Positions 56,568 through 64,000 of a stretch of 64,000 nucleotides of DNA are shown here, one piece after another. The DNA is from Marinifilum_A sediminis (GTDB lineage: Bacteria; Bacteroidota; Bacteroidia; Bacteroidales; Marinifilaceae): NCBI GenBank assembly GCA_947496465.1, contig CANMCX010000005.1, positions 1 to 64,000 of the forward strand, written 5' to 3'. How positions within the stretch are numbered: position 1 is the stretch's first letter; every line of letters begins with the position of its first letter. Below the pieces are notes generated by a model. That model saw nothing but the letters and a program-made list of their open reading frames with translations. It was not told the origin of the DNA and did not search any database. Both the position numbers and the translations under genes were made by a program.

Positions 56568-56585
56568 CTCCAGATTTATCTGGAG
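56568..56585 (+). other. intercistronic hairpin before the ABC permease gene
   Basis: CTCCAGA pairs with TCTGGAG, overlapping a GGAGG that lies 16-19 bases upstream of the ATG at 56601. No T run. May affect translation or processing of the last gene. Confidence 0.35.
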
Positions 56586-56600
56586 GAATAATAAGAATGT

Positions 56601-57308
56601 ATGAAAGCAATAGAACAATTTAAACTACTAACCGACTTTGTTCGCTACAATGTAAAAATCATTTTTGCGAACAAGTTCATATACTTCCTGATAGCTGCAT
56701 TTGCCTTCTTTCTGATGGTATTGGGTATTATGCTGTTTAATGATACCAGTCCTGAAGAGGCAGACATTTACGGAACTTTAATTTTCCCGGGAATACTAAT
56801 ACTTTTCTACCCGGTAATTTACAACATACAAAGCGACAAGGATACGCGGATGCTCGAAATCATCTTCGGAATCCCCAACTACAGGTACAAAGTTTATTTG
56901 GTGCGATTTGTTTTAAGCATATTGTTGCTATTTGCAATCATGTGCCTAATGTCATGGATAACGGTATTTGTGGTGATAAAAATACCTGTATTCCACATGG
57001 TATATGAACTGATGTATTGCCTCTTGTTTTTGGCAAGTTTGGCTTTTCTATTGGCTTCGCTGGTGAAAAATGCCAGTGGTGCAGCTGTTATAATGGTTAT
57101 TATCGGATTAATCTTTTTGATATTGGCGGAACCTCTTGAAAATAGCAAATGGAACATCTTCTTAAATCCTTTCGATGTTCCTGGCGATATGAGTTACAGC
57201 ATTTGGCAAAATGTTCTTTACCAAAACAGAATGATGCTGATGATAGGATCGGTTATTTGCGTATTGTGGAGTTTAATTAATATGCAACGCAGAGAGAAGT
57301 TTGTGTAA
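56601..57308 (+). CDS. ABC-2 type permease subunit
   Basis: A 235-residue protein with six membrane helices, no periplasmic domain, and 'QSDKDTRMLEIIFGIPNYRYKVYLVRF', the cytoplasmic coupling-helix pattern of ABC-2 permeases. It is 44 bases downstream of the RND-ABC chimera and is the natural partner of its ATPase domain. It ends QRREKFV and is followed by a bidirectional terminator, closing the seven-gene locus. Confidence 0.85.
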   Translation: MKAIEQFKLLTDFVRYNVKIIFANKFIYFLIAAFAFFLMVLGIMLFNDTSPEEADIYGTLIFPGILILFYPVIYNIQSDKDTRMLEIIFGIPNYRYKVYLVRFVLSILLLFAIMCLMSWITVFVVIKIPVFHMVYELMYCLLFLASLAFLLASLVKNASGAAVIMVIIGLIFLILAEPLENSKWNIFLNPFDVPGDMSYSIWQNVLYQNRMMLMIGSVICVLWSLINMQRREKFV

Positions 57309-57379
57309 AAATGAAAAACCTATCCAATTCTGGTAATTAATTATTTTGTTTATCCACTACGGATCATATAGTACCTTTA

Positions 57380-57419
57380 AAAATAAAGCTCAATAATTTA
57401 GATTATTGAGCTTTATTTT
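57380..57419. terminator. bidirectional terminator between the efflux locus and rhodanese 2
   Basis: A perfect 18-bp stem: AAAATAAAGCTCAATAAT with ATTATTGAGCTTTATTTT, loop TTAG, with A and T runs on either side. Confidence 0.92.
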
Positions 57420-57425
57420 AATGCT

Positions 57426-57779
57426 TTAATAGGCTGCTGCCTTAATCTTTTTCATCTGGCGATTCCAACTATACAATCCACCTTTTAAGTGAGCTGCCTT
57501 ATGGAAACCAATCTTACGAAGGTAATTTCTTACCTGCTTACTTCTGAATCCCAAGTGACAGAATATAATGATATCCTTATCCTTAGGTAAGCTTGGAATC
57601 TTATTTTGAATTTCTCCCATTGGAACATGCATAGCATTTTCAATTCCATCTTTTGCCAATTCGTGCGGCTCGCGAATGTCAATTAGCAAGATATCATCAC
57701 GTTTTTCCAACTCCTCCATTAGTTCAAGAGCGGTAAAACTCGTCTTTGGACCGTTATCATTATTTGAAAAAATACTCAT
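57426..57779 (-). CDS. rhodanese-like protein (copy 2)
   Basis: A 117-residue single-domain rhodanese with 'LLIDIREPHELAKDGIENAMH' and the active-site loop IIFCHLGFRSKQV. It aligns over its whole length with the protein at 40378 ('NAMHVPMG', 'FCH.G.RS.QV.NYL', 'LKGG...W'), about half identical by eye. It is encoded just past the end of the efflux locus on the opposite strand. A TATATTTG box (57848-57855, minus) may be its promoter. Confidence 0.92.
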   Translation of the reverse strand: MSIFSNNDNGPKTSFTALELMEELEKRDDILLIDIREPHELAKDGIENAMHVPMGEIQNKIPSLPKDKDIIIFCHLGFRSKQVRNYLRKIGFHKAAHLKGGLYSWNRQMKKIKAAAY

Positions 57780-58069
57780 ATTCGATAGTTTTTTATTGGG
57801 TTTAAAACTATAGAAGGGAATTGTTACAAACCCTCCGTATTCCCTATCAAATATAAAAAAATTAGTAAACCTTGAGCCTTTTAAATGGAAAAAGATACAA
57901 GCATTCTTAGCCTAACCAATTCAATTTGGGTTCATCAACTTGACTTCAATTGAAGAATAAAGATGAATATTTTCAATAAACTCATGAAGGTAAAATGGAT
58001 AAATTCATCCTTAACACACTTGGTTTATTATAGATTTACAAGGACTTATAGGCTGCCACAAAATTAATC
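57780..58069. promoter_or_regulatory. spacer between rhodanese 2 and the BlaI-type operator
   Basis: No ORF. On the minus strand TATATTTG (57848-57855) fits a -7 box for the rhodanese gene. An inverted pair ATAGTTTT (57785-57792) / AAAACTAT (57804-57811), next to the rhodanese start, shares the half-site sequence of the BlaI-type operator at 58070-58127, although with different spacing. The rest is unremarkable. Confidence 0.35.
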
Positions 58070-58127
58070 AACTATATTTTATAGTTTTAAAACTATCACT
58101 TTAGTTGTTTAACTAGAATTTATAGTT
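58070..58127. promoter_or_regulatory. array of six AACTA/TAGTT half-sites, probable BlaI-type operator
   Basis: Alternating half-sites AACTA (58070, 58091, 58111) and TAGTT (58082, 58102, 58123) lie with gaps of 7, 4, 6, 4 and 7 bases, so the whole 58-bp element is symmetric in its layout. It includes the perfect palindrome ATAGTTTTAAAACTAT (58081-58096). The element covers the -33 box and touches the -7 box of the promoter for the BlaI-like gene, as expected for autorepression by a dimeric winged-helix repressor. Confidence 0.7.
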
Positions 58128-58134
58128 ATATTTG
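58105..58134 (+). promoter_or_regulatory. promoter of the blaI/blaR1-like pair
   Basis: TTG (58105-58107), a 19-base spacer, then TATATTTG (58127-58134): a complete match to the Bacteroidota TTG-N19-TAnnTTTG promoter. The leader to the ATG at 58152 would be only about 10 bases. Confidence 0.7.
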
Positions 58135-58151
58135 ATTAAAATAAATTAAAT

Positions 58152-58520
58152 ATGAAGAAGCTTACACAAAAAGAAGAGGAAATCATGAAGTTATTTTGGA
58201 CGGAAGGACCTATGTTCGTCAAGGAACTTCAAAAAATATTTCCTGATCAGAAATTACACTATAACACACTATCAACTATGGTGAGAGCCTTAGAAGAGAA
58301 AGGTTTTATTGCTCACGAATCATTCGGGAAAACTCATCGCTATTTTGCTTCTATTAGCGAAGAGGATTATCGCAAGAAAACCATGGGAAATGTGGTACAT
58401 AAATATTTCGACAATTCTTATAAGCGTGTAGTTTCTATGTTTGTTGAAGAAGAGAAATTATCAATTGATGAACTTAAAAAGCTAATTCAGGATATCGAGG
58501 ATAATAAAGAAAACAAATGA
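58152..58520 (+). CDS. BlaI/MecI/CopY-family repressor
   Basis: A 122-residue winged-helix repressor: 'LTQKEEEIMKLFWTEGPMFV' and 'HYNTLSTMVRALEEKGFIAHE' (recognition helix and wing), then 'GKTHRYFASISEEDY' and a C-terminal dimerisation helix 'VVSMFVEEEKLSIDELKKLI'. It overlaps the M56 sensor gene by four bases (ATGA), the classical arrangement in which the sensor peptidase leads to repressor cleavage. The operator array just upstream is probably its target. No beta-lactamase gene is nearby, so the regulon is unknown. Confidence 0.94.
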   Translation: MKKLTQKEEEIMKLFWTEGPMFVKELQKIFPDQKLHYNTLSTMVRALEEKGFIAHESFGKTHRYFASISEEDYRKKTMGNVVHKYFDNSYKRVVSMFVEEEKLSIDELKKLIQDIEDNKENK

Positions 58521-60232
58521 TGTTTAGTTTTATTACATACATGATAAAAGCAGGCATAGGCTTGGCATTGGTTTACCTACTATTCAAATTGTTATTGAGT
58601 AAGGATAGCAGACATGCCTACAAAAGAGTGGTACTTCTGATATCAATTGGAGCCGCTTTTGTAATTCCTATATTGGCTCAATTTGTTTCTGCCAAGGAAA
58701 TTGGTTCTGAAGCAATTGCAAATGTTCGCGAGCTAATTGAATTGCCGTTGATAGAAACAGTTGGTACCTACTCCACTCCTACGGCTACTGTAATTGAAAA
58801 TAAAAGTTCCTATCAAATCAATTGGTCTGTCCTATTTTATTGGTTCATTCTATCAGTTCTTTGTTTGCGATTTTTAATATCCTACCAGAGTATTTTTAAA
58901 TGGCTAAAAAGAGCAAGAATAAAACCCTATAAAAATATTTTGCTAGCAATAGTAAACGATAGTATACAGGCATTCTCGTTTTGGAAATACATCGTACTTT
59001 CAAAAGAAGATTACCAACACAATAAAACTCCTATTCTGCTTCACGAAGAAGCACATTTAAAATTACACCATACAATTGATGTAGTTTTTATAGAACTGGT
59101 TTGTTATCTGCAATGGTTCAATCCATTTGTATGGTTACTTAAAAAGGAGCTAAAACTAGTTCACGAATTTCAGGCCGATCAGGCCGTACTCAACTCAGGC
59201 ATCGATGCAACACAATATCAACTGTTGATTTTAGAAAAAGCTGTAGGTAAAAGACGTTTTGCTTCAGCAAATCATTTCAAACAAGGTTCAATCTCAAAAC
59301 GATTAAAAATGATGAAAAAGAAACAAATTTTACGATGGAGCGTTGCAAAAACACTATTCTTTTTACCTGCAGGTTTTCTGCTTTTACAAGCATTTTCGAA
59401 TCCTGAAGTCAATAAAAAGGTAGATACGTTACCAAAGCTAATTGCTCAAACCAACGATAGTGAAAACTGGCTAAACGAGTGGAGATATGACAATATCGCC
59501 AATCTGAATGCAGGAATTTTCTTTGGCAAGCAACCTGTCACCGCACCCGATTTAAGCTGGAAAAACAAGCCTATTAAAAAAAGAAATGTTCTAGCCATTT
59601 TGCAAAATAAGCGTGGTGCATTACTTGTTAATGGAGAGTTAGTAGCAAAAACAGAGTTAAAAGCTGTTGTCAAATCCTTTCTCAATGGCAAAGATTATTG
59701 GAGCAGAACTAATCCTGAAATCATTTCAAGTAAGCTTAGCAATGGTACAGCAGCACTAATAAATCAGATTGCCATTAGTTATCAGGTTGACAGAGGAACT
59801 CCTAAAGAATCGGTTGCACATAGCATGAAAGCAATCGGAAAAGCTTATTTGGAAGTAAGATCAGAAAGAGCTCAGGAAATCTTTAAAAAGGATTATTTTG
59901 ATTTATCTGAGGCTCAAAAATTAGAAATTGATGAGAGAGTTCCAGTTCGAATGGCACCCTTCACTGCAATAACTCCATCAAAAAGTGCAATTCAGTTAAT
60001 TGTGTCATCTGAAGGAATTTTTATCAACAAAAAGATTTGTCCAATTGATAAGATTAGCGAACGAGTTAAAGTATTAATGCAGAACAATGGCAAAACAGTA
60101 GCTGAAATACGAGTACTCGATTCTCCACTTAAAAAGGAGAAGGTTGAAAAGATCAAAAATCAGCTCCTAAGTGCAGGCATCAAAAGAATTAACTACTCGG
60201 GAATGATAACATTAAACGAATCAGAAAATTAA
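58517..60232 (+). CDS. BlaR1-like M56 metallopeptidase with ExbD/TolR-like C-terminal region
   Basis: A 571-residue membrane protein. Three or four helices lie in the first 130 residues; then the M56 zinc motif HEEAH (176-180) in 'LLHEEAHLKLHHTID' and 'WFNPFVWLLKKELKLVHEFQ' with the third ligand region; a final helix at about 277-296. The periplasmic part is not a penicillin-binding domain. 'NVLAILQNKRGALLVNGELV' (from about 354) with 'QVDRGTPKESVAHSMKAIGK', and again 'IQLIVSSEGIFINKK' (from about 490), look like the periplasmic domain of Bacteroidota ExbD/TolR. It starts inside the repressor's stop codon. Confidence 0.85.
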   Translation: MMFSFITYMIKAGIGLALVYLLFKLLLSKDSRHAYKRVVLLISIGAAFVIPILAQFVSAKEIGSEAIANVRELIELPLIETVGTYSTPTATVIENKSSYQINWSVLFYWFILSVLCLRFLISYQSIFKWLKRARIKPYKNILLAIVNDSIQAFSFWKYIVLSKEDYQHNKTPILLHEEAHLKLHHTIDVVFIELVCYLQWFNPFVWLLKKELKLVHEFQADQAVLNSGIDATQYQLLILEKAVGKRRFASANHFKQGSISKRLKMMKKKQILRWSVAKTLFFLPAGFLLLQAFSNPEVNKKVDTLPKLIAQTNDSENWLNEWRYDNIANLNAGIFFGKQPVTAPDLSWKNKPIKKRNVLAILQNKRGALLVNGELVAKTELKAVVKSFLNGKDYWSRTNPEIISSKLSNGTAALINQIAISYQVDRGTPKESVAHSMKAIGKAYLEVRSERAQEIFKKDYFDLSEAQKLEIDERVPVRMAPFTAITPSKSAIQLIVSSEGIFINKKICPIDKISERVKVLMQNNGKTVAEIRVLDSPLKKEKVEKIKNQLLSAGIKRINYSGMITLNESEN

Positions 60233-60287
60233 ATTTGGATTGCTTTTAAGCGCCAATATATTCTGATATTAATAAACTATGATACAA

Positions 60288-60323
60288 AAAAGCTCATCAG
60301 CGATGAATACTGATGAGCTTTTA
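60288..60323. terminator. bidirectional terminator between the M56 gene and the cupin gene
   Basis: AAAAGCTCATCAG (60288-60300) pairs perfectly with CTGATGAGCTTTT (60310-60322), between convergent genes. Confidence 0.88.
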
Positions 60324-60343
60324 TCAAACGGATTAATTATTGC

Positions 60344-60670
60344 CTACTTTTTATTTGGATTTGGTGTTTTCATCACCAAAATACGTAATACTTCCTCACT
60401 CTCATTTCTCCAGCCATGTCCTAAATTTGCCGGGCTTTCAATTAATGTATTTGCTTCTACCTCCTGGCTTTCTTCGCCAATTTCAACAATCCCTTTTCCT
60501 TCTAAAACCAAAAAGCAAACATCAACAGGAGCTGCATGCTTGGCTATAGTATCACCCGGTTTTAAATTCAGGTGCACCATAAATAGGTGATCGTTTTGGT
60601 GAATCTTTCTCGCTTCAACACCATGATGGTTTACAAATGATTCCGTTTCAAATATCTTTTTTATTTCCAT
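60344..60670 (-). CDS. small cupin-domain protein
   Basis: A 108-residue single-cupin protein: 'HQNDHLFMVHLNLKPGDTIAKHAAPVDVCFLVLEGKGIVEIG' region (about 22-64, given in part) has the G(X)5HXH-like first motif reduced to 'PGDTIAKH', and the second motif is 'LIESPANLGHGWRN'. It could bind a metal through the two His, but the ligand set is not complete by eye. Probably cytosolic; function unknown. It is a single gene between two terminators. Confidence 0.85.
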   Translation of the reverse strand: MEIKKIFETESFVNHHGVEARKIHQNDHLFMVHLNLKPGDTIAKHAAPVDVCFLVLEGKGIVEIGEESQEVEANTLIESPANLGHGWRNESEEVLRILVMKTPNPNKK

Positions 60671-60771
60671 GACTTACCGTATTAACTTATTTTTCTCCCT
60701 TTTTTGTAAAGGTCGAACATCCTCATCTAAAAAACAGTAACATTTGTTACAAAAGGAAATACAGATATACA

Positions 60772-60804
60772 AAAAACCCATCTGTAAATTACAGATGGGT
60801 TTTT
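60772..60804 (-). terminator. terminator after the GH38 gene
   Basis: AAAAACCCATCTGTAA pairs perfectly with TTACAGATGGGTTTTT (60789-60804). Read on the minus strand it lies about 55 bases beyond the alpha-mannosidase stop and is followed by a T run. Confidence 0.9.
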
Positions 60805-60858
60805 ACAATTTGTTCAAGGTATAAATAATAAAGTTTTATAGATAAACAATTCGTTTAC

Positions 60859-63800
60859 TTACTCCACTTCAAGTTGAAAGGTCTCAATTCCATGATGTGG
60901 TATTACAATCTTATCTACAGTTTTAGGGTTTTCTTCAATAATATTGGTGTGCTTAAGATTTATTAATTTGAAAAAGGACTTCAAATTCACATTGGCATCC
61001 TTACCTTCGGGATCGTACATACGAATTACCAATGCCTCTCTATCCTCAGCTTTTTTAATACAGGTCACAATCACATTCTTATTATCAATACTGAAAAACT
61101 CCATATCCTCAGTCAAGTTAGCTTTTATAGATCTTTCAGGATTTACAACCACCTTAATTGGCTCATTAAATTGTTTGGAAATTCGTGATCCATTAACATC
61201 TCCAACACGATTAGAAGTTAGAACGTGACTGTAAGTATGATTTCCCGCCTGTGAATATTCATTCCCTTCCCAGTGGCATGATTTTCTACTCGCTAACAAT
61301 ACATGCTGTAACAAATCAGCATCACCATCTCTAGTTGGATTGATCCAATCTGCTGCTGCAACAGAAGAACTTAATGTGATCGCAATCTTATCATCCGAGG
61401 CAGAAATCCAATCCATTATTGCTCTTGGATGAACATCTTTACAGAGTGGAGTATATCTTTCACCGGCACTATTGATCTCATTTTTTCCAACCTGAACAGT
61501 ACCAAATGGAACCTCATGTTTAACTGTGGATTCATTAATTGCAACAGGATATGCCGTTCTAAATTCCCTGTACATTTCACCATCCCAATTATGCAGTTTA
61601 TTATCAAATTGAATGCGCTTAAGTTGATGGTAAATGGTTACCATTTTTTCTACCTCGGAGTGCAAAATTTCCTGTTTCAAACGGTAAGTTGAAAATACAT
61701 CACCAGAAGCAACCAACTCCCACTTAGGATTGTGTTTACTTACCTGATCGAAATCCTTCATAAATGGTTGCTGAACATCGCCAAATTCACCCGCTCCGTT
61801 ACCTTCCGACTGTAATGTAAAAATCTCACCTACTTTAAATTGCTTAGTAGTAAACAGGTCACGTTTCAATCCCTTATCGTAAACTTGTTCAATTCCACCA
61901 TCAACAAAACTTACTTTATAGAAATCATTTTCATATTCAGAAACCCTATTCGAAAGAATTTTCTGGTCATTACTTTTCATTTCAGGCTTCACATAGTAAG
62001 TTTTGTAGCCTACTGATGGAATATTTTCAGCAATAAAAACGATATCCGCATGTTTAATACTACCATCAGAATGTTTCGTAAGTTCCGAAAATTGTATTGG
62101 TATCTTCCCATTTTTCGAGGCTATTACACTCAATCCATTTGCTTTTCCTTTTGGTAAATCTAAACTTACAGTTACCGGATCGGTTCGTTCCCACGATAAA
62201 CTATTAAAAAGTACTACCGGAATTCCTTTTTCCTCCTCCGTTTTTACACGCTGTGCAATAAAATTAGTGGCTTTATCCAATAGTTTTTCCCCAATCACAG
62301 ACGATTCAATCAAACTTTCTTTAAACAAGTTATCGGTAACATCACCATCGTGTCCACCCCAACCATGATCTGGATAAATCTTAGCTTGCCATCCCTCATC
62401 TAATTCTTTTGTAGGATATGGCATTTTCTCTTCATCTAAAACACTAGCAATTGTCAGGAATTTCTCCGCAGCTGGCAAAAGTTTAGAAGCCTTTCGACTG
62501 GCTGTTAATGCATCGTGATGAGCCGGACCATGAATATACACCCATACATTTGGTCGCTCACCTACAATTGTATCTACGGAAGTAGCATTTTGTTCAGCCA
62601 AAGGCATAAACTCATCTACAGTCATTAACTCCATAGGTGGAAAATAAACTTCCCTTTCCTGATCATTACCATCAGTTACATACTCTGTTTTGTTCCAGCT
62701 ATCAATAAAATCTGAGTAATCAATTGCTGGCAACATATCTTGACTCGACAAGAGAGGAGTGTGTGTATTACCATTTTCAAAGTAGCGACTCCACCAGGCA
62801 ACTTGCTCCGCTCCATATTTAATTTTATCTCCAGTATCTTTTTCCAGATACAATAAATCCTCTCCATAATGCCCCGGAGAATAAGTAAAAACTGAGCTTC
62901 CATCAGGACTCATCCAATGAAACATACTTCTGGCATGTCGGCTAATAATCATGTAATCGACACCTGCCTTTTTCAAAATCTGTGGCAACTGCATTGTTTT
63001 TCCGGGAACATCAACATTCCAATATACTTTCGAATCGTATCCTCCAAAATTCTTCTTCACCCATTTCTTGCCCAAATAAAGCTGGCGAACCAAATCTTCA
63101 GCATCGTACATGTCTTCGTATGGGCAATTGTAGGTGGCGCCAACCGAAAGTAATTTGCGATTTAAAAGTTGAGTCAATTTCTCCTGAGCATCCGGATGTC
63201 GATCAAGATATTCTCTTAGCATTAAACCATCCTCTATGTCAAAGCCATAATCATTACGTTCAAAAGCAGCCTTAATAATTGGTGTAAAAAGCATGGTATC
63301 GCGCATAATAATGCAAGCTTCTGGACGATCAACCCAGGCAATATCCTGATGGCTGGAATTCATAATTGAAACCAGACCTTCTTCGTACTTGTTCTCGAAA
63401 AATGGAGTGTAGGAAGCAAAATAATCTGGTCGATAACGCTTTGTAAAGCTAGCCTGCCAGACACTATGATAATGTGATTTTGTGGAATAAAAGAAATCTC
63501 CTTTAACCATATTTTGGTTGGTAATTCCATTTTCATTCTCAAAGGATACATCAAAATAATCGTCGCCATAAATGATTTGAATTGATTTATTAGGAGCATT
63601 TGCAACAACAGCTCCCTTGGCCATTTCACCCTGTAACTTAAAAGTAACCTCTTTACTTTCTTTACCATCGCAAACTACCGACAACCTCTTGCCAGCCCAG
63701 TGAGCAGGCACATCAATTAGTAGTTGGTCGCTAAATTGACGAATGGCAAAAGAAATTTCATTCTGCGAAGCCATTTTTAACCATTGAATTACATTAGGTG

Positions 63801-64000
63801 CTTTAAACAGCATAAACCAAGCATTGCTTCCTTTTGCTCTACCTACAACAGAAATCTTTGCCTTTTCACCCTTTTGAATCATTCCCACTGGTACACTCAA
63901 TCGAAATGCTCCAACTCCATCACCATGCCCATCTCTTCTCAACAAAATGTATTGCGCTTTTCCCTTAGCAGGATTTTCAAGAATCTTCAATTCACCGTTC
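60859..64000 (-). CDS. glycoside hydrolase family 38 alpha-mannosidase-like enzyme, N-terminus outside the window
   Basis: At least 1046 residues, partial. The frame stays open to the right edge with no stop (a TTG at 63990 is not the likely start), so the N-terminus is missing. 'MNSSHQDIAWVDRPEA' has the zinc-binding H-x-D of GH38, 'YWNVDVPGKTMQLPQIL' the nucleophile Asp, and 'FNSLSWERTDPVTVSL' starts the beta-domain. The rest is the middle helical and C-terminal beta domains. GH38 enzymes remove alpha-mannose from glycans; the usual sugar-locus neighbours are not visible here, but may lie beyond the window. Confidence 0.88.
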   Translation of the reverse strand, partial: NGELKILENPAKGKAQYILLRRDGHGDGVGAFRLSVPVGMIQKGEKAKISVVGRAKGSNAWFMLFKAPNVIQWLKMASQNEISFAIRQFSDQLLIDVPAHWAGKRLSVVCDGKESKEVTFKLQGEMAKGAVVANAPNKSIQIIYGDDYFDVSFENENGITNQNMVKGDFFYSTKSHYHSVWQASFTKRYRPDYFASYTPFFENKYEEGLVSIMNSSHQDIAWVDRPEACIIMRDTMLFTPIIKAAFERNDYGFDIEDGLMLREYLDRHPDAQEKLTQLLNRKLLSVGATYNCPYEDMYDAEDLVRQLYLGKKWVKKNFGGYDSKVYWNVDVPGKTMQLPQILKKAGVDYMIISRHARSMFHWMSPDGSSVFTYSPGHYGEDLLYLEKDTGDKIKYGAEQVAWWSRYFENGNTHTPLLSSQDMLPAIDYSDFIDSWNKTEYVTDGNDQEREVYFPPMELMTVDEFMPLAEQNATSVDTIVGERPNVWVYIHGPAHHDALTASRKASKLLPAAEKFLTIASVLDEEKMPYPTKELDEGWQAKIYPDHGWGGHDGDVTDNLFKESLIESSVIGEKLLDKATNFIAQRVKTEEEKGIPVVLFNSLSWERTDPVTVSLDLPKGKANGLSVIASKNGKIPIQFSELTKHSDGSIKHADIVFIAENIPSVGYKTYYVKPEMKSNDQKILSNRVSEYENDFYKVSFVDGGIEQVYDKGLKRDLFTTKQFKVGEIFTLQSEGNGAGEFGDVQQPFMKDFDQVSKHNPKWELVASGDVFSTYRLKQEILHSEVEKMVTIYHQLKRIQFDNKLHNWDGEMYREFRTAYPVAINESTVKHEVPFGTVQVGKNEINSAGERYTPLCKDVHPRAIMDWISASDDKIAITLSSSVAAADWINPTRDGDADLLQHVLLASRKSCHWEGNEYSQAGNHTYSHVLTSNRVGDVNGSRISKQFNEPIKVVVNPERSIKANLTEDMEFFSIDNKNVIVTCIKKAEDREALVIRMYDPEGKDANVNLKSFFKLINLKHTNIIEENPKTVDKIVIPHHGIETFQLEVE

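Noticed and set aside
61429..63275. Plus-strand open frames inside the GH38 gene
   Set aside because: Shadows; the minus-strand frame carries all GH38 motifs.

Overview
The window is about 35% G+C by eye, has long AT-rich gaps, almost no Shine-Dalgarno sequences, and several candidate promoters of the TTG / TAnnTTTG type. Gene content includes a SusC-style TonB receptor with an STN domain, three DUF4249 lipoproteins, an S46 dipeptidyl-peptidase, TPR-LytS kinases, DUF4268 and DUF4956 proteins, and a 'GYDIA' GHMP kinase. Together these point to Bacteroidota, probably a marine Marinilabiliales/Bacteroidales-type or related lineage; the order is a guess.

Layout. 1-4461: initiator-type tRNA-Met (cut by the left edge), a DUF4268 protein, a run of secreted PPP-like phosphatase, DUF4956 membrane protein and CotH-like protein, then rnhB. 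4726-7488: S46 peptidase and rnhA. 7634-14160 (minus): an eight-gene membrane-stress/polyamine module (YbjN/CesT-like protein, PspA, DUF4178, a Ser/Arg-rich membrane-anchored protein, DUF350, a membrane-anchored aminopropyltransferase, AdoMet decarboxylase, K+ channel with RCK domain). It is preceded by three copies of the decamer TTGGAGAAAT. 14720-16764: sucCD. 16817-17971: a Fic protein whose catalytic His is replaced by Leu. 18191-19444: a FadL-type porin. 19605-23520: two tandem TPR-LytS kinases. 23517-30057 (minus): a mevalonate operon headed by an acyl-CoA dehydrogenase. 30284-30736: NfeD.

31103-40331: an outer-membrane locus of three DUF4249 lipoproteins, a small secreted protein, an STN/TonB receptor and a large MG2-like secreted protein. 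40378-57779: two paralogous rhodaneses bracket a CMD/AhpD-like gene and a seven-gene efflux locus. That locus runs ABC ATPase, ABC permease with a large periplasmic and golvesin-like tail, TolC, adaptor, RND pump, a 1579-residue RND-ABC chimera, ABC permease. 58152-60232: a BlaI/BlaR1-like pair behind a strikingly regular operator array. The end holds a cupin protein and a GH38 alpha-mannosidase that runs off the right edge.

The two systems most worth following are the RND-ABC hybrid efflux locus, in which one polypeptide carries a complete RND pump and a complete ABC ATPase whose first strand may be split off by membrane helices, and the PspA-polyamine-K+ channel module with its upstream repeats. 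All assignments come from reading motifs and context; no database search was run.
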